The notes under the pieces are model-generated. The model worked only from the letters and a program-made list of their open reading frames with translations. It was not told the DNA's origin and did not search any database. Both the position numbers and the translations under genes were made by a program. A DNA stretch of 18,391 nt from contig FR893219.1 of assembly GCA_000436035.1 (NCBI GenBank), positions 1-18,391 on the forward strand. The letters run 5' to 3'. Origin of the DNA: Prevotella sp. CAG:732 (GTDB lineage Bacteria > Bacteroidota > Bacteroidia > Bacteroidales > Bacteroidaceae). Positions 7,195 to 15,559 of this stretch are shown piece after piece (the first letter of the stretch is position 1; the number at the start of each line of letters is the position of its first letter).

Positions 7195-9366
7195 ATGAAG
7201 AAAATAGCAATCATCATCAGCTTGCTTTTTACAACAAGTAGTTTTATCCAGGCAGCATCGTACCGTTTCCAAAACACGAAGTTGCCAGACAACAAACGAA
7301 TCGAACTCCTTCTCCAAGAACTGACACTGGAAGAGAAAATCAATCTGCTCTCCACCAATCTCGGCGTTCCTCGCCTAGGGATTCCCGACTGTGGAAGTAT
7401 GGAAGGACTGCACGGACTAGCCCTTGGCGGACCGGCATTCAACAATGGAAAGAAAACCGTGGATGGCAAGGAAGTGCCCGACGACCGATTTACCACAATG
7501 TTTCCACAAGCCTACGGACTGGGCGAAACTTGGGATAGAGAGTGCATTAGAAAGGTGGGCAATCAGATGGCAGAAGAAGCCAGATACTACTTCAACACCC
7601 AAAAGAGCAAACGTCGTGGCTTGGTACTCTATGCGCCAAACGCCGACTTGGCTCGCGATCCTCGTTGGGGAAGGACAGAGGAAAGTTTTGGTGAGGATGC
7701 ATACCTGACAAGCGAACTGTCTGTCGCCATGACGAAAGGCATACAAGGCGACCATCCGAAATACTGGAAGGCGGCATCGCTGATGAAGCATTTCCTCGCC
7801 AACAGCAATGAGGATGGACGTGACTCTTCCTCCAGCAACTTCGACAACCGCTTGTTCCGTGAATACTACTCCTACCCCTTCTACAAAGGTATCGTAGAAG
7901 GAGGAAGCCGTGCATTCATGGCATCTTACAACGCTTGGAACGGCACGCCGATGTGCATCAATCCGTGTCTTAAGGAGATAGCCAGAAAGCAATGGGGCAA
8001 CAATGGCATCATCTGCACCGACGGTGGTGGACTGAGTCTCCTCATCTCTGCTCACCACGCTTTTCCAACCCGCAAGGAAGGAGCAGCTGCGGTAGTCAAA
8101 GCTTCCGTCGGACAATTTCTAGATAGATACAAGACCGACATCCAAGCTGCATTGGACGAAGGATTGGTATCCGAACAAGACATCAACGAGGCTATCAAGG
8201 GAAACCTGCTGGTGGCACTCAAACTAGGTTTGCTGGATGGCAAGGATTCCAAGAACCCATATCTAGCGATAGGACAAGACTCCACGCTCACTGCCCCATT
8301 CGACCTACCGGAAGCTAGAGAACTCGCCAAGGAGGTAACCGCCAAGTCCATCGTCTTGCTCAAGAACCAAGGTCTTCTTCCTCTGGATGTCAAGCACATC
8401 AAGAAGATAGCCCTTATCGGTCCTTATGCCAATCAAATCATCTACGACTGGTATAGCGGAACAGCTAGCCATGCCGTCACAATCCTGGAAGGTATGAAGG
8501 AGGCACTGAAAAACACAGGCATAGAAGTGCTTTACGCTAAAGACAACACCTGTGGAAAGGCTGAGCTATTGACTAAAGAAGCAGATGTCGTGCTGGTTTG
8601 TACGGGCAACCATCCCTATGGTACCAAGCCCGACTGGTTTTTCTGTCCCGTACCTAGCGATGGAAGAGAAGCTGTAGATAGGAAGTCGCTGCAACTGCCA
8701 GACGAGGACTTGCTACGCCAACTCTATGCCATCAACAAGAACACAGCCCTGGTATTGGTCAGCAGTTTTCCATACACCATCAACTGGAGCCAAGAACACC
8801 TACCCGCCATCATCCACCTCACCCATTGCAGCGAGGAGCAAGGCTCAGCCCTTTCCGACGTCATCTTGGGCAAGGTGAATCCAGCAGGAAGGACAACACA
8901 AACCTGGGTGAAAGACATCCTCGACTTGCCACACATCATGGATTACGACATTCGCCACGGCAGGACCTACATATACCAGCAGAAGCCAGTGCTCTATCCT
9001 TTTGGCTATGGTCTGAGTTACAGTCATTTCAGTTATTCCGACGCCCAAGTGGAAAAGAAAGACAAGAATGGATACCTCGTATCTGTCAAGGTGAAGAATG
9101 ATGGTGAACGAGATGGCGACGAAGTGGTACAGGTATATGCCAGTTTCCCAAAGGCTCAAGTAGAGATGCCCAAGAAGAAACTCTGTGGATTCGAGCGAAT
9201 CGCCATTCCTTCCGGTGAGACGAAGACTATCAAATTGCACATCAACAAGCGCGACCTTTCCTATTGGGACGAGACCCAGCAATGCTTCAATAACCAACTA
9301 GGGAAGATAGAATTGCTCTTCGGAGCATCCTCGGAGGACATCAGAGAGAAAGTGACCATCCAGTAA
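7195..9366 (+). CDS. Glycoside hydrolase family 3 protein (beta-glucosidase or beta-xylosidase type), secreted
   Basis: The protein has 723 residues with an N-terminal signal peptide (MKKIAIIISLLFTTSSFIQA), so it acts in the periplasm or at the cell surface. The GH3 N-terminal barrel spans about residues 35-340. It has the substrate-site KH (198-199) in LMKHFLANSNEDGRDSSS, FMASYNAWNGTP, and the presumed nucleophile Asp276 in GIICTDGGGLSLL. The GH3 C-terminal alpha/beta domain covers about 370-600. The YPFGYGLSYSHFSYS junction leads into a fibronectin-III-like domain (about 640-715). GH3 enzymes release terminal beta-linked glucose or xylose from oligosaccharides; the exact substrate cannot be read from the sequence. 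The gene has its own promoter and terminator. The nucleophile is followed by GGG rather than the commoner W or C. Confidence 0.9.
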   Translation: MKKIAIIISLLFTTSSFIQAASYRFQNTKLPDNKRIELLLQELTLEEKINLLSTNLGVPRLGIPDCGSMEGLHGLALGGPAFNNGKKTVDGKEVPDDRFTTMFPQAYGLGETWDRECIRKVGNQMAEEARYYFNTQKSKRRGLVLYAPNADLARDPRWGRTEESFGEDAYLTSELSVAMTKGIQGDHPKYWKAASLMKHFLANSNEDGRDSSSSNFDNRLFREYYSYPFYKGIVEGGSRAFMASYNAWNGTPMCINPCLKEIARKQWGNNGIICTDGGGLSLLISAHHAFPTRKEGAAAVVKASVGQFLDRYKTDIQAALDEGLVSEQDINEAIKGNLLVALKLGLLDGKDSKNPYLAIGQDSTLTAPFDLPEARELAKEVTAKSIVLLKNQGLLPLDVKHIKKIALIGPYANQIIYDWYSGTASHAVTILEGMKEALKNTGIEVLYAKDNTCGKAELLTKEADVVLVCTGNHPYGTKPDWFFCPVPSDGREAVDRKSLQLPDEDLLRQLYAINKNTALVLVSSFPYTINWSQEHLPAIIHLTHCSEEQGSALSDVILGKVNPAGRTTQTWVKDILDLPHIMDYDIRHGRTYIYQQKPVLYPFGYGLSYSHFSYSDAQVEKKDKNGYLVSVKVKNDGERDGDEVVQVYASFPKAQVEMPKKKLCGFERIAIPSGETKTIKLHINKRDLSYWDETQQCFNNQLGKIELLFGASSEDIREKVTIQ

Positions 9367-9409
9367 GCCAAGACTCCTAAGTTTTTCCTAGACACATATA
9401 AATATTAAC

Positions 9410-9445
9410 ATCCCCCGGTACCCAAACGATGTACCGGGGGATTTT
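9410..9445 (+). terminator. Rho-independent terminator of the GH3 gene
   Basis: ATCCCCCGGTAC (9410-9421) pairs perfectly with GTACCGGGGGAT (9431-9442) over a 9-nt loop and is followed by TTTTC. It lies 44 bp after the stop. Confidence 0.88.
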
Positions 9446-9636
9446 CTATATAGCCCAAAACGAGTTCATGGTAATAGAGTATCATTTAGTTTTAATCAAC
9501 AGTCTTCACTCTACGCAGCAATTTTCCCAACTGCCTTCTAGCCTACGTTACTCTTTGCTATATAACTTTTACTGATGGGATGATTCTTAGCATAGATATA
9601 AGAACAAAAAAGTGAATTTCATGTAACAACTCATCT

Positions 9637-9813
9637 TACAGCACCTGTGTTACGCTTGCACATCAGCTGCTGGACATGCGCACATCAGCTGTGATGCGAG
9701 CGCACAACAGCTGATGTGCGATTAACGAAGCTATATATCTCAAAGAGTTATATTAGTCTCTACGAGAACTTATATTAAGGATTTCGGAGACTTACATCGC
9801 TTCTTTTACTAAA
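9637..9813. repeat. 22-bp-stepped tandem array, two sequence blocks in one register
   Basis: Units step by 22 bp at 9637, 9659, 9681 and 9703, with core CACATCAGCTG (degenerate in the first). In the same register, units near 9747, 9769 and 9791 share a different head, (C/G)TTATATTA or CTTACATC, each preceded by GAGA or GAGAA. Within block one, CGCACATCAGCTG (9679-9691) and CAGCTGATGTGCG (9708-9720) form a perfect 13-bp inverted repeat. No reading frame runs through the array. The array fills the middle of the 470-bp gap between the GH3 terminator and the stop of the phosphatase gene; nothing recognisable was seen in 9446-9636 or 9814-9915. Confidence 0.6.
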
Positions 9814-9915
9814 GTAATATCAGAACGTGATGCTGCACGTCACCCCCTTACTCTCATTCGACAGGTAGGGCGAAATGAAAGTATTCCTAAGGTATCTCTT
9901 ACGGAAGAAAGGCGA

Positions 9916-11226
9916 TTAAATATCGTTAAAGGAAGCTAGTTTCTCCTGACAATATGCCTTGAAGTCATTCCAATGATAGTATGGAGCGACATCACTCTGG
10001 ATAGGAAGGGTAGCCTCATCCTCATTCAGCAATACCTTCACCAAGATGTCATCGCTCTTCGCCTTGCGATAGAACACAAACTGGAGATTGGTTGCCATCG
10101 GCGTAATCTTATAGTCAAACCACTGTGTAGCTATCTTCTCAGGTTCTTTGATTTCCTCACCATAACCATTGAGATTCAAGAGGCAAACAAGCGGTGTCAC
10201 CATCGTGTCGTGACCATAGCGCAAGGTGGCTCCAGGGTGTGCCAAGGCGATGCAACTGTCTGCCTTCTCGATGATGTCTCGCAAGAGATTGCGCTGTGAA
10301 TAAGGTTGTTCATTGCCCGTATAAGGAGAGTATCCGTAAGACATCTGCCACCAAGAGTTGCTCACTACCCAATTCTGATAAATCTCTTCCTCATTGAAAA
10401 GATCATAAAGCGACACTTTTCCTCGAAGTTCCGTGCCTTGGATAGCACCAGCCATCTCAAAGAGCTTCCAGTTAAGGTCACGTGGGTTGATGTTTTGTTT
10501 TACCCAAGCTGGGTCATTGAAGAGTTCCTTCATCACTCTGTCATAGCAATCATGTTTCTTCGTGAACTCCTCTTGTACAGTTTTTCTACCAATGCAATTC
10601 TTCAAACTATCCAATCGTTTGTCACCTTGGTTCATGTAGTACATGTCGTGATAACTAGCATCATGGAAGATGTGGAGTTGAGGATTTTTGCGAAGCATCG
10701 CTTGCAATCCATTCTCCATGGAGAGGATGCAACGGATAACCACGGTACTGCGAGCCTCTACGTTGGTCTTGCCTGCGAAAATCTCTGGAAATCGTTCCAT
10801 CATTCGCTGGGTGATACCTTGGTGCTGCAAAGCACCCAGGGGTGTCAGTTCGCCATCCCTTCCCTTGGCATTCTCACGTATCAAGGCTACCTTACGCAAG
10901 GTTTCCTCGCCCTTGGGTGTCAACTTGCCTTCTTGTTTCGCCTTCAACAATGAGAAGTATGGTACATCATATGCCGCCTTGCCTATCATATAGCGAGAAC
11001 CATGGCGACCATAGTGACTCAGATAGAATGGCTTATAACCCTTAGGAGCAGGAGAGAGTTGCTTCTGAGGTCCACGATAAGCCACATAGTTACTAGCCGA
11101 GAGCGTGATGTCTCGTTTGAAATCCTCACGTGGGGTCTGCGCCTGGATAGTGCTTGCCGACATAAGGGCAGATGTCGCCAAAAGGGCGGTGGCAAAAAGC
11201 CAAAGTTGCTTCTTGAATAGATTCAT
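9916..11226 (-). CDS. Histidine acid phosphatase-like exported protein (histidine phosphatase superfamily, clade 2)
   Basis: It is a 436-residue protein with a signal peptide (cut near residue 30, ...STIQAQ). The catalytic RHGSR (residues 74-78, in HYGRHGSRY) supplies the phospho-accepting His75. ARST...RC (about 158-166) fits the conserved arginine region. The distal motif is RYGHDTM with His339-Asp340. Phytase and acid phosphatase members use HD here, while MINPP-type inositol phosphatases use HAE. It should hydrolyse phosphomonoesters outside the cytoplasm; phytate or sugar phosphates are possible substrates, but specificity is not evident. It has its own consensus promoter (11300-11331) and no obvious partner gene. 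No clear terminator is seen after it. Confidence 0.82.
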   Translation of the reverse strand: MNLFKKQLWLFATALLATSALMSASTIQAQTPREDFKRDITLSASNYVAYRGPQKQLSPAPKGYKPFYLSHYGRHGSRYMIGKAAYDVPYFSLLKAKQEGKLTPKGEETLRKVALIRENAKGRDGELTPLGALQHQGITQRMMERFPEIFAGKTNVEARSTVVIRCILSMENGLQAMLRKNPQLHIFHDASYHDMYYMNQGDKRLDSLKNCIGRKTVQEEFTKKHDCYDRVMKELFNDPAWVKQNINPRDLNWKLFEMAGAIQGTELRGKVSLYDLFNEEEIYQNWVVSNSWWQMSYGYSPYTGNEQPYSQRNLLRDIIEKADSCIALAHPGATLRYGHDTMVTPLVCLLNLNGYGEEIKEPEKIATQWFDYKITPMATNLQFVFYRKAKSDDILVKVLLNEDEATLPIQSDVAPYYHWNDFKAYCQEKLASFNDI

Positions 11227-11299
11227 ATTCTTGCTTGTTTTTTTTTAAATGAGATGAATGAAACGTGCCTCCTCATCGGTAAAGACTCGGATGCAGTTG

Positions 11300-11331
11300 C
11301 AAAAATAGCATTTATTCTCCAAACCAACAAA
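11300..11331 (-). promoter_or_regulatory. Consensus Bacteroidota promoter (TTTG-20-TATTTTTG) for the phosphatase
   Basis: TTTG at 11328-11331, a 20-bp spacer, and TATTTTTG at 11300-11307 match both elements. This gives a leader of about 70 nt before ATG 11226. Confidence 0.75.
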
Positions 11332-11351
11332 TAAAACCAACTTTTTCTGCA

Positions 11352-11394
11352 CAAAAAGCCGCCATAGGACATCATCTCGATTCCCATGACGGCT
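11352..11394 (-). terminator. Terminator of the lipoprotein-OmpA operon
   Basis: On the minus strand AGCCGTCATGGG (11394-11383) pairs with CCTATGGCGGCT (11368-11357) with two mismatches, followed by TTTTTG. It lies 23 bp after the OmpA-family stop at 11418. Confidence 0.65.
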
Positions 11395-11417
11395 AAAAGA
11401 AAGTTTTATCTTTTGTC

Positions 11418-12704
11418 TTACTCTACAGTAATCTGCACTCTGCGGCACTCCTCCTTAGGGCAGTCGTTGCTGTCGCCAATGGCTTTCTCCAACTTGATGG
11501 AGAAGTCCTCGATGCCTTGCTTTTTCAAGTAATACACCACATTGTTGAGGCGTTCCTCGCTAAGCTTGTAGTTCTTAGAAGAAGGACCATCAGATGAAGC
11601 CTCGCCGATGATAGTCAACTTGTAGTTGCCTTGTTTCTTCAATCGCTGGATGAAGTTTCTCAAGCGAATCTTCTCTTGGGTCGTGATGTTGGACTTGTTC
11701 AATGTGAAATAGACATCATAAGAGGTCAATTTCTTGGACTTCTCACAGTCGTCGAGCATTGCCTTCAACTCAGCATTGTCTTTCTTGCTGGCACTCAATT
11801 GACTTGCAAGACTATCGTTCTCACGCAGTTTGTCTTGCAGCTGTTGCTCGTATGCCGCTTTCATCTCAGCTTGCTCACTCAAGGCACGATAATAGCGAGC
11901 CTTATTGCTTGGCATCACCTTGCTTACGAAGTTGAAGCGAAGAACCACTCCTGCACTATACATTCCCTTAGGAGTCAAGTCCTTGTTGAGAGGCAGACAG
12001 CTATATCTGCCGAACACACCTGCTGTCCAACGAGATGAAAGGTCGTATTCCAACGACAGGGTGGTTGGTATGTACATCGCATCTACATGGTCGTTGAAGG
12101 CATGGCTCTTCATGTAGTTGTGGGTGTAGACGTTGTAGTATCCTTCACCCTTGGCAACTGCCATCTCTCGGCAAGAGAAGGTGGTGGAGTTGCGGCTCCA
12201 GCCGCGCAGATAACCTACACCGACTCCTAACCAGAGGTTCAGTTGCTGAGCCTTGCGGTTGTGCCAGAACTCCATGATGTTGAAGTCTACATTCAAGTCT
12301 GCCATGGCATACTGCATGGTGTAGCGATTTTGGAATCTATCCATCTTGGTCTCCAAAGTCGTAGGATAGGTCTTTCCTGTAGAAGGATCTTTTATCTCAT
12401 AACCCCTGTTCGTTGTGGTAGAGAGCATGCCCTTGTCTAACGACCTCAGCATGTCGTACTCTAAGTTCAAACCCAGTCTTACCCAGGGCTTGATATTGTA
12501 TTTCACTCCGACACCTCCGAAGGGCATGATGTGCTTTCTTTTAGCTATCTCGTCCATACCCCTCATGCCATGATACAGAGTTCCTCCTCCCTGGATGTAA
12601 ACCGACCAAGTGTGAGTACGCACCGTATCATTGTAGGTTTGTGCTTGGAGTGTGGCAGCCGTCGCTAAGACGGCGACTGCCAAGGTTAAACGTTTTATTC
12701 TCAT
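11418..12704 (-). CDS. OmpA-family outer-membrane protein (beta-barrel plus peptidoglycan-binding domain)
   Basis: The chosen start (ATG 12704, MRIKRLTLAVAVLATAATLQA) gives 428 residues with a clear signal peptide; a longer frame exists but lacks one. Residues about 25-275 show alternating aromatic strands (WSVYIQGGGTLYHG, LNLWLGVGVGYLRGW, SAGVVLRFNF), consistent with an OM barrel. Residues about 285-325 form a charged helix (EQAEMKAAYEQQLQDKL). The C-terminal OmpA-like domain (about 330-428) has TIIGEASSDGPSS and YKLSEERLNNVVYYL, matching the usual G-x-x-D-x-x-G and N-x-x-L-S-x-x-R motifs that hold diaminopimelate in peptidoglycan. It lies 76 bp after the lipoprotein gene with no TAnnTTTG box between, so the two are probably co-transcribed. 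It would tether the outer membrane to the wall. Confidence 0.85.
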   Translation of the reverse strand: MRIKRLTLAVAVLATAATLQAQTYNDTVRTHTWSVYIQGGGTLYHGMRGMDEIAKRKHIMPFGGVGVKYNIKPWVRLGLNLEYDMLRSLDKGMLSTTTNRGYEIKDPSTGKTYPTTLETKMDRFQNRYTMQYAMADLNVDFNIMEFWHNRKAQQLNLWLGVGVGYLRGWSRNSTTFSCREMAVAKGEGYYNVYTHNYMKSHAFNDHVDAMYIPTTLSLEYDLSSRWTAGVFGRYSCLPLNKDLTPKGMYSAGVVLRFNFVSKVMPSNKARYYRALSEQAEMKAAYEQQLQDKLRENDSLASQLSASKKDNAELKAMLDDCEKSKKLTSYDVYFTLNKSNITTQEKIRLRNFIQRLKKQGNYKLTIIGEASSDGPSSKNYKLSEERLNNVVYYLKKQGIEDFSIKLEKAIGDSNDCPKEECRRVQITVE

Positions 12705-12780
12705 AATTGTAACTGCTTTGAATTTGTAATGCGGTAGCATATCGGCATGAGATGTTCATGCTCTTTCTGCAGATTCTTAC

Positions 12781-15228
12781 TTATTCGGGATACTCGAAAG
12801 TTGGAGTTCCTGTCACACCTGCATCATTTTGCAAGTAAACGTTGCACTTCACAACCGACATGATGACGCCATCCTTATAGGTAGTCAAGGTAAGCCATTT
12901 GTTGCTGACTCCTGCTGGTTGGGTGTACGACTTTCCGTTGGCATCCAAGAAATAGATGTGCGTGATGTTCTTTGTTGTTGTCGGGTAAACTCTCATAATG
13001 TTATATTGCATCTGCTCTGGCACTTTGGCTATTCTGATAACCTTCTTGCCGTTGGCGAGTTCCAGAGGCTGGAGTGTACCTGCCACAACGTTAGTTGTTG
13101 AAAGAACTTTCTCGGTTTCTACCGTGACGAAGTCGTTGTTCTGTACCATTCCAGTTGCTGCCAGATAGTAGGCGTTGCACAGGATGGTAGGCTTCTGTAC
13201 CTCAAGCATGTCAGAGATGATTTTCTTCAGTTCTGGATTTGCATTGACTGCTGCCCACATAGCTGGTTCCATGTATACAGAGGTCTTGTCGGCTGGATCT
13301 TGATAGATTCCGTTGTCGGCAGCCATCTTTTCCAACTGCTTGAGCATGGCCTGTGAGTTGGCATCCTGCTTGTCCTTCAGCTCATTAATGGCTGTGGTAA
13401 GGGCATTCTTCAGTTTATTGTTAGATTTTACAACTTTTGCCAATTCTTTTTCAATAGCTGTGTTGAGAGCGGCGGTCTGTGCTGTGATGGCATCAACCAC
13501 TCCTGCGATTTTGAGATTCATGTCGGTAGTCTGCTGGGTGATGGCATTCTTGATGCCGTTCTCCAAACCTGTGATAGAGCCCTTGATCTCTCCACCCTGT
13601 GTGGTGATGGCTGTTCCGAGAACTGAGCCCTGAGCGTTGACTGCTGCTACGATGACGTCACCATTCTTACCGATGGCTGTAACGATCTTGCCGCCTTGCT
13701 GCTCAATCATTTGCTTCAGAGCGACGAGCTGATCCTTCATGCCGTTCTCCATGTTGACGATGGCTGTTGTGTTGTCACTCAACTTAACGGTGAGCTGTCC
13801 TGTCATGTCGTCGATGCTACCCTTTACTGCTGTGTAGCCTGCGGTGATGTTGGTGTTCACATTGTCGATGGCGGTCTTCAGGTTGCTGAGTTCTGTCTTG
13901 ATTTCGCCAAGTGAAGTGTTGTTGCTACCAAGTTTGTTCTCCACTGATGTGAGACGGAGGTCGAGCGTGGTGTTGATCTTGTCGTTGACAACCTCAATCT
14001 TTGCGAGCCCTGCACCAACGGTGGTGTTGATGGCGTCAATCTTGCTACCCAGAGTAAGAGTCTGGCTCTTCAATTCTGTTGTGAGGTCGAGGATGCTATT
14101 CTTGAGCTGTGCTACGATGAGTGAGCCGCTGGTGTCGATGGTGAGGCGGAGCAGTTTGCTCTGTGCTTCGAACGTATCACCCAAATTACCAATAGCAGTC
14201 ACGATCTTTTTGCCATGATTGTCAATCTTGGTATTCAGCTTGGTGAAACCATTAACAAGCGTAGTGTTGATCTGAGCAAGACCTGCCTGGGTGGTCTTCT
14301 CAAGAAGCTTAATGGCACCTGTATTCTCGTTAATTTCTACCTTGATGTCAGCCAAACCTGTCTGTACAGCTAAGGTGAGTGCATTGAGACGTTCAGCCAG
14401 ACTATTTGATTGGTCGTTGATTGCTTGGATGATGGCATCAGCCTTAGCTACGATGGTAGCATTGAGGAGCTTGCCTGTGGTGTCAATCTGCAGGCACAGA
14501 ACCTCTCCATTCTTGTTCATAGCGGTCACAATCTTATCGCCATTTTCGTTCATTGTGGTCTTGATAGCTGTGAAGCCATTGAAGATTGTCGTGTTGATGG
14601 TGTTGAGACCAGCCTTCAGGCTCTCTCCCTGTGCTGTGATGGCACCCGTGTTGTTGTTGATCTCCACCTTGATGTCGGCAAATCCGCCCTTCACGGCAGC
14701 TGTCAAGGCTGCTATGCGCTCTGCCATGGTGTTGCCCTGGTTGTTGATAACGTCTACAAGAGCATTGCCAGAAGCCAAGATTTGTGCAGAGATAAGCTTA
14801 CCTGTGGTGTCTATCTGGAGACGCAAGATTTCGCCATTCTGGTTCATGGCGTATACGATGGCTTCGCCCTGTGCGGTTACCTGACCTGTGAGTGTGGTCA
14901 ATTGTGCGGTTAAGGCTTCGAAACCATTAAATAAAGATGTGTTGATGTCTTTAAGACCATTCTTTGTATTCTCACTCAATACTGTGATGGCACCCGTGTT
15001 GGCATCTACTGCCAACTTAATGTCTGCCATGCCGTCTCTCAACAATGTGTTGAGGGCATCAAATCGCTCTTTCAGCGTCTTGTTTAAGTTGTTGACTGCA
15101 TCTACCAATGCCGAGTAGTCATTGATAAATGTGTTTCCACCATAATCAACAGTGGGTTCTGTTACGTCCGTACATGCCGACAAGCTCAAGGCTGCAACGA
15201 GCAACATAGGATAAAACTTCTTTTTCAT
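12781..15228 (-). CDS. Long repeat-bearing coiled-coil lipoprotein, function unknown
   Basis: ATG 15228 gives 815 residues with a lipoprotein signal MKKKFYPMLLVAALSLSAC; the lipidated Cys19 is followed by TDVTE, acidic as in many surface-exported Bacteroidota lipoproteins. Three repeats follow, at about residues 40-155, 156-264 and 265-378 (109-116 residues each). Each begins ALVDxxNN or AIIQAIND, then shows a GxADIKxxxxxNTGAI block, an INTTxxNGF block and LRLxIDTTGKL. Residues 379-620 continue as hydrophobic/polar periodic segments rich in T, N, K, I and L, compatible with coiled coil or a fibre. Residues about 625-815 look globular (YMEPAMWAAVNANPELKKII ... THIYFLDANGKSYTQPAG). I do not recognise a named family. 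The adjacent OmpA protein suggests a cell-envelope structure. Nearly all sequence is non-catalytic in appearance; adhesin, spacer or stalk are possible roles. Confidence 0.8.
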   Translation of the reverse strand: MKKKFYPMLLVAALSLSACTDVTEPTVDYGGNTFINDYSALVDAVNNLNKTLKERFDALNTLLRDGMADIKLAVDANTGAITVLSENTKNGLKDINTSLFNGFEALTAQLTTLTGQVTAQGEAIVYAMNQNGEILRLQIDTTGKLISAQILASGNALVDVINNQGNTMAERIAALTAAVKGGFADIKVEINNNTGAITAQGESLKAGLNTINTTIFNGFTAIKTTMNENGDKIVTAMNKNGEVLCLQIDTTGKLLNATIVAKADAIIQAINDQSNSLAERLNALTLAVQTGLADIKVEINENTGAIKLLEKTTQAGLAQINTTLVNGFTKLNTKIDNHGKKIVTAIGNLGDTFEAQSKLLRLTIDTSGSLIVAQLKNSILDLTTELKSQTLTLGSKIDAINTTVGAGLAKIEVVNDKINTTLDLRLTSVENKLGSNNTSLGEIKTELSNLKTAIDNVNTNITAGYTAVKGSIDDMTGQLTVKLSDNTTAIVNMENGMKDQLVALKQMIEQQGGKIVTAIGKNGDVIVAAVNAQGSVLGTAITTQGGEIKGSITGLENGIKNAITQQTTDMNLKIAGVVDAITAQTAALNTAIEKELAKVVKSNNKLKNALTTAINELKDKQDANSQAMLKQLEKMAADNGIYQDPADKTSVYMEPAMWAAVNANPELKKIISDMLEVQKPTILCNAYYLAATGMVQNNDFVTVETEKVLSTTNVVAGTLQPLELANGKKVIRIAKVPEQMQYNIMRVYPTTTKNITHIYFLDANGKSYTQPAGVSNKWLTLTTYKDGVIMSVVKCNVYLQNDAGVTGTPTFEYPE

Positions 15229-15348
15229 AATTAGATAGATTTTAAGCTTCACTTTTACTAATACATTTCAAAATATTTACTCTCATATACATCTTTAATA
15301 TATAATAAAGAGAAGCAGTTAATAATAATATTTTAACTTATACATCGG

Positions 15349-15356
15349 CAAATTTA
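15349..15356 (-). promoter_or_regulatory. -7 box (TAAATTTG) for the lipoprotein-OmpA operon
   Basis: TAAATTTG matches TAnnTTTG. The expected transcript start, near 15343, gives a 115-nt A/T-rich leader before ATG 15228. The -33 position carries no TTTG and touches the GTGAAC repeat block, which suggests activator dependence. Confidence 0.55.
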
Positions 15357-15377
15357 AGCAAAAACATCGAAACGGAA

Positions 15378-15469
15378 GTGAACGTCAGTTTTTTGTTGTG
15401 AACCTCTGTTTTTATATGTGAACGTGCGATGGATTAAGCGTTTTTTAACTAAATCCACCGCACGTTCAC
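15378..15469. promoter_or_regulatory. GTGAAC direct repeats (20-bp step) and an 18-bp inverted repeat upstream of the envelope operon
   Basis: GTGAAC starts at 15378, 15398 and 15418, exactly 20 bp apart, each followed by a T-rich tract in the first two. The third copy begins GTGAACGTGCGATGGATT (15418-15435), which pairs with AATCCACCGCACGTTCAC (15452-15469) with one mismatch over a 16-nt loop. No T-run follows either arm, so a binding-site array is favoured over a terminator, although the hairpin could also end the transcript arriving from 15701. The block lies directly upstream of the -7 box at 15349-15356. Confidence 0.6.
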
Positions 15470-15559
15470 TTGTATTTCGCTCGTTTTCCGAGCTTTCTTA
15501 TATGAAAAAGAGACTTATACACATAGGGAGACTACCATTTTGACTTTTCTATTTGGGGA

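Noticed and set aside
9637..9813. CRISPR array
   Set aside because: Units are contiguous 22-bp repeats without unique spacers, the motif drifts, and no cas genes are present.
11245..11448. 67-codon minus-strand frame between the OmpA and phosphatase genes
   Set aside because: It overlaps the OmpA 3' end, the terminator and the phosphatase promoter; no family resemblance.
14291..14884. 197-codon plus-strand frame inside the lipoprotein gene
   Set aside because: It is the antisense reading of the coding repeats; its apparent periodicity comes from them.
15418..15469. Simple intrinsic terminator
   Set aside because: Neither arm is followed by a T-run, and the stem includes the third GTGAAC box. 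A regulatory site is the better first reading, though termination is not excluded.
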